Positions 36,069-44,100 of a stretch of DNA of 64,000 nt are shown one piece after another (position 1 is the first letter of the stretch; every line of letters begins with the position of its first letter). Origin of the DNA: Marinospirillum alkaliphilum DSM 21637 (lineage in GTDB: Bacteria; Pseudomonadota; Gammaproteobacteria; Pseudomonadales; Halomonadaceae); the NCBI RefSeq assembly GCF_900119735.1, contig NZ_FPJW01000002.1, positions 62,001 to 126,000 on the forward strand, written 5' to 3'. The notes under the pieces were generated by a model. It was not told the origin of the DNA. It did no database searches and saw nothing but the letters and a program-made list of their open reading frames with translations. The position numbers and the translations under genes were made by a program.

Positions 36069-36644
36069 ATGGCGGCAGACAGGCAGTTTCTGATTCTTCC
36101 CGGCTGGCAGGGTTCAGGGCCGGATCACTGGCAAAGCCACTGGCAGGCCTGCTTGCCGGGTGCCGAGCGACTGCAGGTGGCCGACTGGCATCAACCCGAT
36201 CCGACCGACTGGTTGCAGGCATTGGATCAGCAGGTCAGCCAGGCGGAAAAACCACTGGTATTGATTGCCCACAGTCTGGGTTGCATCAACCTGGTGCGCT
36301 GGGCTGCACAGGCCAGTCCGGCACAATTACAAAAGCTGGAAGCAGCCTTGCTGGTGGCTCCGGCAGATGTGGAGCGCACCGGCTGCCCATCGGCCCTGTT
36401 GCCTTTTGCACCGATTCCACAAACACCGCTGGCATTTCCGGCACTGGTGCTGGGTTCACTGAATGACCCGGCAGCCAGCGCCGAGCGAGTGGCTGAACTG
36501 GCGGGTTACTGGCAGGTTGAGCATCAGATTCTCGGTGCAGTGGGGCATATCAATGTGGCATCTGGGCATCATCGCTGGGAAGAAGGGTTTTACTGGTTAT
36601 ACCGCCTGTTGAAAGAGGCAGATACTTCCGTTCGGGCAGCCTGA
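36069..36644 (+). CDS. RBBP9/YdeN-family alpha/beta hydrolase
   Basis: A 191-residue serine hydrolase with FLILPGWQGSGPDHWQSHWQ at the N-terminus, the nucleophile in IAHSLGCINLVRW and the late GHINVASGHHRWEEG segment with the catalytic His. This matches the RBBP9/YdeN family, whose bacterial members are probably esterases of unknown substrate. The ATG at 36069 has an AGGA site; a longer in-frame start at 36009 lies in AT-rich non-coding-like sequence. Confidence 0.88.
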   Translation: MAADRQFLILPGWQGSGPDHWQSHWQACLPGAERLQVADWHQPDPTDWLQALDQQVSQAEKPLVLIAHSLGCINLVRWAAQASPAQLQKLEAALLVAPADVERTGCPSALLPFAPIPQTPLAFPALVLGSLNDPAASAERVAELAGYWQVEHQILGAVGHINVASGHHRWEEGFYWLYRLLKEADTSVRAA

Positions 36645-36652
36645 GACTTTCT

Positions 36653-36713
36653 TTTGCACCAGAAAATAATACGCCTATACTCTCAGGGGAAATAGGCACC
36701 ATTCTGGTGCAAA
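36653..36713 (+). promoter_or_regulatory. Chemoreceptor promoter with NtrC-like site and long inverted repeat
   Basis: A promoter-like pair TTTGCA (36653-36658) and TATACT (36676-36681) is spaced by 17 bases. At 36695-36711 lies GGCACCATTCTGGTGCA, which fits the NtrC consensus TGCACCA-N3-TGGTGCA with one mismatch. In addition TTTGCACCAGAA (36653-36664) and TTCTGGTGCAAA (36702-36713) form a perfect 12-base inverted repeat across the promoter. No sigma54 -24/-12 element was seen. Confidence 0.55.
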
Positions 36714-36725
36714 TAAGGGGGTGTC

Positions 36726-38648
36726 ATGCAGACCCGTAGCCTGGGAATAAAAACAAAGCTCATCCTGATGGTCGGCATTCCGGCTTTTTTCCTGCTGATG
36801 TTTGCTGGCCAGGGGGTGATGCAGCGCGTCACTCTGGCTGACACCATGCAGCAGTTGGAACAGGGTGTGGAGCTGTCGGTACTGATGGGTTCATTGGCTC
36901 ATGAGCTGCAGATCGAGCGAGGCATGAGCGCTGGCTTTCTGGGTAGTGGAGGGGTGAATTTTGCAGCAGAGTTACCCCGTCAGCGCCAGGCCGCAGATCA
37001 GGCACGTGCAGCATTACAGCAGCGCCTGGAAACGCTGGACATCACGCGTTTCGGTTCTGCCCAGGCTCAGTTGATTCGCACTGCTCGTAGTGGTCTGGAT
37101 GGTCTGGAAGCCACCCGCACACGAATTACCCGCCAGGATATTGCCGGTCCACAAGCCATCAGTTATTACACCCAAACCATTGCCCAACTTTTAGCTGTGC
37201 CAGCCAGCCTGGTCACGTTGAGTGATGATCGTCAGATTTCCCGTCAGGCCCTGGCTTACAGCAACCTGTTGTATGGCAAGGAGCATGCGGGCATTGAGCG
37301 GGCGCTGCTGACCAATACCTTTAGCCTGGGGCGTTTTACACCCGAGCTGCAGGTGCGTTATCTGTCTAATGCCGCTGAGCAGCAGAGTTTTCTGCGACAG
37401 TTTGCTTTTTATGCCAGTGCGGGTCAGCAGGCATTTTTTGATACCAGTTTGCAGGGGCGTGAAGTGGATGAGGTGGCACGCATCAAGCAGTATGCGGTGG
37501 AACACTTGCAGACTGCTCGTTTAACCGTTGAAGCACCTTACTGGTTTGCCCAGTCCACAGCACGTATCAATCAATTGTTCCGGGTGGAGGAACGGTTGGC
37601 GACCGACCTGCTGACCTCTGCTCAGGCCTTGATGGTGGGTGCACGCCAGGGCATGTTACTGTTTGGGGGTGTCGCTTTGCTGGTGGTGGTGCTGACGTTG
37701 CTGTTGGCGACTCGGTTGATTCATCAGTTGCTGAAACAGTTGGGCGGTGAGCCGGTGCTGGCCATGGCCATTGCTCACAGCATTGCTGAAGACAGGTTGG
37801 ATCACCCCATTCCCTTGCGTGATGGGGATAACTCCAGCCTGATGGCTGCCATGCATCGTATGCAACAGCAACTATCACAACGGGTTGCGGCCATTCGTGA
37901 AGCTGCAGCTGCCATTCATGTGGCGGCCAGGGAAATTTCTGCTGGTAACGCGGATTTGTCACAGCGCACCGAGGAACAGGCTTCCAGTCTGGAAGAAACG
38001 GCTTCCAGCATGGAGGAGTTGACCAGCACCGTAAAGCTCAATGCTGAACATGCCGCAGCAGCCAACCAGCTGGCGCTGGATGCCAGTAAAAAGGCGGATG
38101 AAGGTGGGCAGAAGGTGGCGCGTGCTGTTGCCACCATTCAGGAGCTGACCCAGAGTACCGACAAGATCACCAGCATCATCAGTGTGATTGATGGTATTGC
38201 CTTCCAGACCAATATTCTGGCTTTAAATGCTGCAGTGGAAGCAGCTCGGGCCGGTGAACACGGTCGTGGTTTTGCGGTGGTGGCCAGTGAAGTTCGCACC
38301 CTGGCGCAGCGTTCTGCTGCATCAGCCAAGGAAATTCAGCAATTGATCAGTGGTGAAGCTGCTGTAGTACAGCATACCAGTGAGCTGGTTAATGAGGCCG
38401 GAGTGGTCATGAAGGATGTGGTGGCGGCCATTCGCAATGTAACAGCCATCATGGTGGAAATTTCTTCCGCCTCAGATGAACAAAGCCAGGGCATAGAACA
38501 GGTCAGTCTGGCTGTGAATCAAATGGATGAGGTGACACAGCAAAATGCAGCGCTGGTGGAGGAGTCTGCTGCGGCTGCAGAGTCGTTGGAAGAACTGGCG
38601 GGGCAGTTGGAGGAGTCGGTGCGTAGCTTCCAGTTAAGAAAGGTCTAA
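36726..38648 (+). CDS. Methyl-accepting chemotaxis protein with NIT-type sensor
   Basis: A 640-residue chemoreceptor. A membrane helix (residues 10-30) leads to a helical periplasmic domain with LSVLMGSLAHELQIERGMSA, typical of the nitrate/nitrite-sensing NIT domain. A second helix (about 305-330), a HAMP-like linker and a signalling domain follow. The hairpin tip FQTNILALNAAVEAARAGEH and flanking methylation helices are intact, so it should couple to CheA/CheW. No C-terminal CheR pentapeptide is visible. The gene stands alone with its own regulatory region, which carries an NtrC-like site consistent with nitrogen-responsive chemotaxis. Confidence 0.92.
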   Translation: MQTRSLGIKTKLILMVGIPAFFLLMFAGQGVMQRVTLADTMQQLEQGVELSVLMGSLAHELQIERGMSAGFLGSGGVNFAAELPRQRQAADQARAALQQRLETLDITRFGSAQAQLIRTARSGLDGLEATRTRITRQDIAGPQAISYYTQTIAQLLAVPASLVTLSDDRQISRQALAYSNLLYGKEHAGIERALLTNTFSLGRFTPELQVRYLSNAAEQQSFLRQFAFYASAGQQAFFDTSLQGREVDEVARIKQYAVEHLQTARLTVEAPYWFAQSTARINQLFRVEERLATDLLTSAQALMVGARQGMLLFGGVALLVVVLTLLLATRLIHQLLKQLGGEPVLAMAIAHSIAEDRLDHPIPLRDGDNSSLMAAMHRMQQQLSQRVAAIREAAAAIHVAAREISAGNADLSQRTEEQASSLEETASSMEELTSTVKLNAEHAAAANQLALDASKKADEGGQKVARAVATIQELTQSTDKITSIISVIDGIAFQTNILALNAAVEAARAGEHGRGFAVVASEVRTLAQRSAASAKEIQQLISGEAAVVQHTSELVNEAGVVMKDVVAAIRNVTAIMVEISSASDEQSQGIEQVSLAVNQMDEVTQQNAALVEESAAAAESLEELAGQLEESVRSFQLRKV

Positions 38649-38722
38649 TAAATAGATGGATAAGGTTTGCAACTTGTTGCTTAACTGTTAGTCTTAAAAA
38701 CACACTTACTGGGAAAGCCCGC

Positions 38723-39163
38723 ATGTCTTTAAACCTGACACGGCTTCATGCACACCGCAGAATCACCGGCAGCTTGCTGCTGCTGGTGTTTGTGTTGGGT
38801 TTGTTGCTGCCCGTGTCAGCTCTTGCAGTACCACTGCATGCTTCAGCTGCATCACAACAGATGCAGGTCGTTCCCTGTAATGAAAAGGTGATGGATTCAT
38901 CGGTCGAATCCAGTGCTGCCTCCTTACCGGGCATGAGTCACTCATCCCATCATGGTCTGCATGCTGCATCTGTAACGGGTGATGCAGCAGAGGACAACTG
39001 CCATGAGATGCGTTGCACCCAGTGCAGTTATTGCTCCCTGTTGATCAGTCGTAATACCAGTGATTTGCAACTGCTGGTTGAAACCCCCGTGCTGGCTGCA
39101 ACTGGCCTGGCCTTCACACTCACCTCCCGCCTGGATCGTCCGCCCAAAAACCCATTGATCTGA
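38723..39163 (+). CDS. Secreted Cys/His-rich protein, DUF2946-like
   Basis: A 146-residue protein. The first 35 residues form a signal peptide or anchor (TGSLLLLVFVLGLLLPVSAL). The mature part has His- and Met-bearing segments (LPGMSHSSHHGLHA), the cluster CTQCSYC and a C-terminal hydrophobic stretch. DUF2946 and CopL-type proteins beside copper genes look like this and are thought to bind copper in the periplasm. It is the first gene of the copper cluster, 38 bases before the oxidase. The family name is tentative. Confidence 0.65.
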   Translation: MSLNLTRLHAHRRITGSLLLLVFVLGLLLPVSALAVPLHASAASQQMQVVPCNEKVMDSSVESSAASLPGMSHSSHHGLHAASVTGDAAEDNCHEMRCTQCSYCSLLISRNTSDLQLLVETPVLAATGLAFTLTSRLDRPPKNPLI

Positions 39164-39201
39164 ATGCTGTTGTTTTTTCAGTCATCAATGAGGTTTTTAT
39201 C

Positions 39202-40923
39202 ATGCAACGTCGTGAATTTCTGCGCCTGGCGGCGCTGGGTTTTATGGTTACTCCTTTGGCTGCCTGTATGCCGGGTGGTCATGATCATGGCAATGGTTCT
39301 GCTGCCGGCCATCAACATGGTGTGAGTGGTACCGCTGCCAATACACCGGACTGGGCTGCAGCACTGCCCCAGCATCAACCCCTGCAAGCCTTGCCGCGCA
39401 TTGCCAATCAGGCCAGTGCGCCACAGTTTCGTGCCACTTTGAACATGCAGCCCACCCGGGTGCCGCTGACCGCAGATGTGAGTACCGAGCTGTGGCTATA
39501 CAACGGCAAGGTGGCACCCCTGATTGAAATCACCGAAGGGGATCAGGTGGAAGTGGTTGCCAACAACCATCTGGCGCAACCCACCACCATTCACTGGCAC
39601 GGCGTCAAAGTGCCTGTCAGTGAAGACGGTGGTCCCCATGACCTGATTCCATCCCACGGCAGTCGCACCTATCGGTTCACCGTCCCGGAGGGCAATTCAG
39701 GCCTGCACTGGTTTCATCCACACCCCCACAATTACCTGGCTGAACAGATTGCACACAGTCTGGCCGGTGCCCTGTTGGTGCGTCCGAAGCAGGATCCCAT
39801 GCCAGCAGCCATTCCTTCTTACCTGTTGATGGTCACTGACCTGCGATTGGATGCCGACGCACGGGTTGCTCCCCATACCGGAGTGGACTGGATGAATGGC
39901 CGTGAAGGTGACATCCTGTTGGTGAATGGTCAGCGTAATCCACGTCTGGATGTGGTACCCGGCAGCACCTTCCGTTTGCGGATGGTGAATGCCTGCGCCG
40001 GTCGTTATCTGCGCCTGCAGTTGGAAGATCATGGGCTGCAACTGATCGGTACGGATGGTGGTTATCTGGAGCAGCCAGTGGCACTGAACGAGCTATTGCT
40101 GGTGCCTGGTCAGCGTTGTGATTTGCTGGTACGTGCCAGTGAGCGCAAGGGGCAGACCTTTGCCCTGCAGAAACTGCCTTATGACCGCGACTGGATGGGA
40201 CCCGTACCCGCCCACTATACCCGAACCGAAACCCTGCTGACCCTGCATACCTCCAATGCCGATGTGCAGTCGGTCATCCCTTTGCCTGCCCGGTTGACGT
40301 CCATTCCTTCATTGGGTGAGCCAGCGGTGCAGCGCAAAGTGGTATTGAGTGAAGAAATGCCCGGTCATGCCATGGGTGGTGCAACGGATGATCATGTTGC
40401 CCATGGTGGCCAGACGCAGCAGCCTGGCCATGATGCCCACGCTGATCATGGCAGCCAAGGGGGGCATGGCATGATGGCAGGTGGTCACGGCATGATGAGT
40501 GGTGGACATGGTGGTCACGGGATGATGGCTGGTGGTCATGGCGATCACGGCATGATGGGAGGCGGCATGCTGGCTGAGCGTCCGCCTATTCGTTTCATGA
40601 TCAACGGTGAAACTTTCAAGCCAGGACGCATCCTGTTTGAGGGGCGTGTCGGGCAGGTGGAAGAGTGGGAAGTCTTTAATGAGTCTCACATGGACCACCC
40701 CTTCCATGTTCATGGCACCCAGTTTCAGGTGGTGGCAGTACAGGATGCCGGGGGTAACTGGCAGCCACCGGCATGGCGCAGCTGGCAAGACACCATCAAC
40801 CTGAAACCGAACCAGCGCCAGAAAATTCGTCTGGTATTTGAGCAGCCGGGGGAGTGGATGTTCCACTGCCACATCATTGAACATGAAGAGCTGGGCATGA
40901 TGGCCAGCATCCTGGTGAAGTGA
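39202..40923 (+). CDS. CueO-like multicopper oxidase, Tat-exported
   Basis: A 573-residue oxidase. The N-terminus MQRREFLRLAALGF is a twin-arginine signal, and LAAC at residues 19-22 also fits a lipobox, so it may be a Tat lipoprotein. Copper-ligand blocks are TIHWHGVKVP, GLHWFHPHPHNY, HMDHPFHVHGTQF and the type 1 site FHCHIIEHEELGMM (Cys near 555). It probably oxidises Cu(I) to Cu(II) in the periplasm. A Met/His-rich insertion at residues 390-460 with repeated GGHGMM units is like, but longer than, the CueO Met-rich segment. Confidence 0.93.
   Translation: MQRREFLRLAALGFMVTPLAACMPGGHDHGNGSAAGHQHGVSGTAANTPDWAAALPQHQPLQALPRIANQASAPQFRATLNMQPTRVPLTADVSTELWLYNGKVAPLIEITEGDQVEVVANNHLAQPTTIHWHGVKVPVSEDGGPHDLIPSHGSRTYRFTVPEGNSGLHWFHPHPHNYLAEQIAHSLAGALLVRPKQDPMPAAIPSYLLMVTDLRLDADARVAPHTGVDWMNGREGDILLVNGQRNPRLDVVPGSTFRLRMVNACAGRYLRLQLEDHGLQLIGTDGGYLEQPVALNELLLVPGQRCDLLVRASERKGQTFALQKLPYDRDWMGPVPAHYTRTETLLTLHTSNADVQSVIPLPARLTSIPSLGEPAVQRKVVLSEEMPGHAMGGATDDHVAHGGQTQQPGHDAHADHGSQGGHGMMAGGHGMMSGGHGGHGMMAGGHGDHGMMGGGMLAERPPIRFMINGETFKPGRILFEGRVGQVEEWEVFNESHMDHPFHVHGTQFQVVAVQDAGGNWQPPAWRSWQDTINLKPNQRQKIRLVFEQPGEWMFHCHIIEHEELGMMASILVK
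40445..40566 (+). repeat. In-gene repeat coding for HGMM/GGHG units
   Basis: Within the oxidase gene, codons for G-G-H-G-M-M recur about five times with small changes (for example at 40463, 40484, 40508 and 40541). The coded segment has alternating His, Met and Gly, suited to hold Cu(I). Such repeats may vary in copy number between strains. Confidence 0.7.
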
Positions 40924-40933
40924 GGGTACCAAT

Positions 40934-41065
40934 ATGATGATGCATTCAATGCAGGAAGGCGGAGCCATGATGGGCTGGATGATGCCCTTGGTCGGATTTG
41001 GTCTGTTGTTGCTGGTGGTGTTGAGTATTGCCGCACTGATCAAATACCTGTTTGGAAAAAAATGA
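40934..41065 (+). CDS. 43-residue Met-rich membrane peptide of the copper cluster
   Basis: A short frame begins MMMHSMQEGGAMMGWMM and continues with one membrane span (PLVGFGLLLLVVLSIAALI) and a basic end KYLFGKK. It has seven methionines and one histidine before the span, a plausible Cu(I)-binding face on the periplasmic side. It sits 10 bases after the oxidase stop and 16 bases before the DUF411 start, so it is inside the operon. GAGGGT precedes the start. Position, composition and coding spacing support a real gene; no named family is claimed. Confidence 0.6.
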   Translation: MMMHSMQEGGAMMGWMMPLVGFGLLLLVVLSIAALIKYLFGKK

Positions 41066-41081
41066 AACAAGGGGGTGCTGC

Positions 41082-41531
41082 ATGTCGATCAGTCAATACT
41101 GGTGTCGGGTAGGCCTCTCTGCAGTGCTGCTGGGATTTTCCAGCAGCCTGCTGGCGCAGGCCATGACCGTTTACAAATCGGAAAGCTGTGGTTGCTGCAA
41201 TGACTGGATCGATCACGTTCGTGAGGCAGGCATTGAAGTGGAAGCAGTGGATCTGATTCATCTCAATCGCAAGAAGCAGGAACTGGGAATGCCGCCACAA
41301 TTGGCTTCCTGCCATACCGCAGTGATCGAAGGTTATCTGATCGAGGGACATGTGCCGGTCAGTGACATCCAGCGCTTGCTGCAGGAGCGACCTGCCATCA
41401 CCGGGCTGGCTGTGCCTGGCATGCCGCATGGCTCACCGGGTATGGAAACCGGACGATTGGATTCCTATGACGTGATAGGTTTTGATCTGAAAACAGAGCG
41501 GCTGGAAGTCTGGTCAAGCTACAACCAATAA
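41082..41531 (+). CDS. DUF411 copper-associated secreted protein
   Basis: A 149-residue protein with a signal peptide ending LLAQA (about residue 26). The mature part begins MTVYKSESCGCCNDWIDHVR, where the CGCC motif on a thioredoxin-like fold is the mark of DUF411, followed by SCHTAVIEGYLIEGHVP and GLAVPGMPHGSPGME. Members accompany copper resistance genes and probably carry copper in the periplasm. The ATG at 41082 follows AAGGGGG. Confidence 0.88.
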   Translation: MSISQYWCRVGLSAVLLGFSSSLLAQAMTVYKSESCGCCNDWIDHVREAGIEVEAVDLIHLNRKKQELGMPPQLASCHTAVIEGYLIEGHVPVSDIQRLLQERPAITGLAVPGMPHGSPGMETGRLDSYDVIGFDLKTERLEVWSSYNQ

Positions 41532-41620
41532 GAGCAAACATAACCGGGTCGAGTGAAGCCTGGTGCTTTGATTGCCAGGAGGGTCACCCTGTTTGCTCGG
41601 CCTGGTTGGAGGCAAGACCT

Positions 41621-43912
41621 ATGAAAAAACAACACCAGTCACCCGTAACTGAACCGGTGATTGAGCTGATCGTTCCGGGCATGGGCTCGGATCATTGTGC
41701 CGGTATTGTCAGAAAAACCTTGCAGCGTTTGGATGGTGTTGAGGTTCTGGATACAAATATTGCCCGTCACCTGGTCAGGGTTGTGGTGAAGTCCGGCGAT
41801 ATTGATCAAGCACTGCTGCGCACAGCAGTTGAGGGTGCCGGTTATGACGTTGCCAGCGTCAGGGCCGAAGATGGCGAGGCTGAGCAGTCAGATGAAGAAA
41901 TAGAAGCCGACTATTTGCTTCAGGCACGCAGACGACTCTGGATTGCAGGCATACCTGCTTCTTTGATCATGCTGCTGATGTTGCCACACATGTTCTGGCA
42001 ACCGCTGCCCGGATACTTGCTGATTGTTGCTTTGTTAGCCTTCCCAGTGGTTTTTCTGGGTGGAGGTGCAGCAACACACCGGGCTTCCTGGCGTTCATTG
42101 AAGAACGGCACGTTTAATATGGATGTGCTGATTTCTCTGGGTAGTTTGCCTCCCTATTTATTGGGGTTATTAGGTTTTTTCTTCCCGATGACTTCTTTTG
42201 TTGAGATGGCTGCCACCATCATGACCTTCCATTTGCTTGGGCGTTATCTGGAGGCTCTGGCGAAAGGGCGAGCTTCTCAGGCGATCAAAAAGTTGCTTCA
42301 TTTGGGGGCCAAAACAGCCTGGGTTGAGCGTAATGGCAAAGAAGTTGAAGTGGCTGTCAAAGAGCTGCAGCCAGGTGACATTATGGTGGTGCGTCCTGGT
42401 GACAAGGTGCCTACCGATGGTGAGGTGATAGAAGGGGAAAGTCATCTTGATGAGTCATTGGCGACAGGCGAGTCCTTGCCGGTTTATAAAGCGCTGGGCG
42501 ACTCCGTTCTGGGGGCAACACTTAACAAGGAAGGGCGCCTGAGAGTCAGGGCGACCCGTGTTGGTAAGGATACTTTTTTATCTCAGGTCGTGAAGTTGAT
42601 TGATCAGGCGCAAGGGACACGAGTGCCGATTCAGGAGTTTGCGGACCGCATGACCGGGCGTTTTGTACCCCTGGTGATTCTGGTTGCACTGCTCAGTATG
42701 TTCGGTTGGTGGTTGTTTGCTGACCTGATGCGACCGGTACTCTACTGGGGGGAAGGCTTTTTACCCTGGGTAAATGCAGAAGCCTCATCACCGGTGCTGG
42801 GATTACTGGCTGCCATTGCTGTATTGGTGATTGCTTGTCCCTGTGCGTTGGGACTGGCAACACCAACAGCCCTGATGGTGGGTTCAGGTATAGGGGCTGA
42901 AAGGGGTATTTTGATTCGATCCGGTGAAGCAATTCAGACCTTCAAGGATATTCAGGTGATGGTGTTGGATAAGACCGGCACCATCACCCGGGGGGAGCCT
43001 CGATTGACCGAACTGAAAGCTGCTGAAGGAGTGGATGAGAATCAGCTCCTGCATTTGGCGGCGAGCGTGGAAAAAGCCTCAGAACACCCGATTGCACGAG
43101 CAATTGTTAATGCTGCTGAAGAAAAAGAGATGTCCATGACCAGCGTCCAATCCTTTCAATCCACGGGTGCCAGAGGTGTTTCCGGTGAGGTTGAAGGACG
43201 CAAGATTCTGATCGGCAATTATCGTTTGCTGGAAGAATCTGATGTTCAGGGATTAGCTGCAATGCAAGAGGCCATGCTGCAATTGGAGTCACGTGGCCGA
43301 ACTGTGATTCTATTGGCCGCCGATGGTCAGTTGCTGGGCTTGTTGGCAGTTGCTGACACCCTGAAGGAAGAGTCCTTTGCTGCTATTGAAGGCATGCACC
43401 AGATGGGCCTCAGAGTGGTGATGCTTACGGGTGACAACCAGCGAGCAGCGCAGGCTGTAGCTGATGAGGTTGGCATTGATGAGGTTTATGCCGAGGTGCT
43501 GCCGGAAGACAAAGTCAGGATAGTGCGTGAACTGCAGGAAAAGTACGGACAGGTCGTGGCAATGGTGGGTGATGGCATCAACGATGCTGCAGCCCTGTCT
43601 CAGGCCAATGTTGGAATTGCCATAGGTGCTGGTGCTGATGTAGCGATAGAGGCGGCTGATGTCACCCTGGTTAAAGGTGAGTTGACTGGAGTGGTTGAGG
43701 CCATGAGGTTGTCTAAAGCGACCTTCAGAAAAATTGTCCAGAATCTGGTTTGGGCCAGTATTTACAATCTGGCAGCAGTGCCCATTGCTGCTTTGGCGCT
43801 TTTGCATCCGATGATAGGTGTTATCGCCATGACGGCCAGCTCTCTTTCTGTTATTGGCAATTCCATGTTGTTGAAACGCAACTTCAAGCCTGTTGCTGGA
43901 GGCGGCCTGTGA
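41621..43912 (+). CDS. copA: Copper-exporting P1B-type ATPase CopA
   Basis: A 763-residue P-type ATPase. An N-terminal heavy-metal domain is followed by eight membrane helices with the transport motif CPC (about residues 406-408, in IACPCALGLATPTALMVG). TGES (near 282), the phosphorylated Asp in DKTGTITRG (near 450), the SEHPIARAIV His-Pro and GDGINDAAAL (near 650) are intact. The C-terminal WASIYNLAAVP and MTASSLSVIGNS confirm Cu(I) specificity (P1B-1). The metal-binding domain reads GMGSDHC where GMxCxxC is usual, so its first Cys is replaced by Ser. GGAGG precedes the ATG at 41621. Confidence 0.95.
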   Translation: MKKQHQSPVTEPVIELIVPGMGSDHCAGIVRKTLQRLDGVEVLDTNIARHLVRVVVKSGDIDQALLRTAVEGAGYDVASVRAEDGEAEQSDEEIEADYLLQARRRLWIAGIPASLIMLLMLPHMFWQPLPGYLLIVALLAFPVVFLGGGAATHRASWRSLKNGTFNMDVLISLGSLPPYLLGLLGFFFPMTSFVEMAATIMTFHLLGRYLEALAKGRASQAIKKLLHLGAKTAWVERNGKEVEVAVKELQPGDIMVVRPGDKVPTDGEVIEGESHLDESLATGESLPVYKALGDSVLGATLNKEGRLRVRATRVGKDTFLSQVVKLIDQAQGTRVPIQEFADRMTGRFVPLVILVALLSMFGWWLFADLMRPVLYWGEGFLPWVNAEASSPVLGLLAAIAVLVIACPCALGLATPTALMVGSGIGAERGILIRSGEAIQTFKDIQVMVLDKTGTITRGEPRLTELKAAEGVDENQLLHLAASVEKASEHPIARAIVNAAEEKEMSMTSVQSFQSTGARGVSGEVEGRKILIGNYRLLEESDVQGLAAMQEAMLQLESRGRTVILLAADGQLLGLLAVADTLKEESFAAIEGMHQMGLRVVMLTGDNQRAAQAVADEVGIDEVYAEVLPEDKVRIVRELQEKYGQVVAMVGDGINDAAALSQANVGIAIGAGADVAIEAADVTLVKGELTGVVEAMRLSKATFRKIVQNLVWASIYNLAAVPIAALALLHPMIGVIAMTASSLSVIGNSMLLKRNFKPVAGGGL

Positions 43913-44094
43913 TGAAACATCAGTCCACGGGAATGCTGTTCATTTGTCTGCTGATGCTGGGTGCAGGTTTATTCTGGGTGAGTCTGGATGACAGGAGTGG
44001 TTTATGGCTGTTGTTACTGATGCCCGCTTGTATGGTTGTTCATTTGCTGTTGCACCGGAAGGGGCGACCGGAGCATAAAAAACCGCCAGAGTAG
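43912..44094 (+). CDS. DUF2933-like small membrane protein
   Basis: A 60-residue protein (MKHQSTGMLFICLLMLGAGL onwards) with two hydrophobic spans (residues 8-25 and 31-49) and a basic, proline-ended tail. DUF2933 proteins have this size and shape and occur with copper-resistance genes. The start overlaps the copA stop (TGATG), so it is translated with CopA and may be an accessory subunit. It ends six bases before the convergent kinase gene. Confidence 0.7.
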   Translation: MKHQSTGMLFICLLMLGAGLFWVSLDDRSGLWLLLLMPACMVVHLLLHRKGRPEHKKPPE

Positions 44095-44100
44095 GCTTGC

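Noticed and set aside
38649-38722. CueR or CopR box before the copper cluster
   Set aside because: AT-rich sequence with a possible -35 but no clear CueR dyad or CopR repeat was found.
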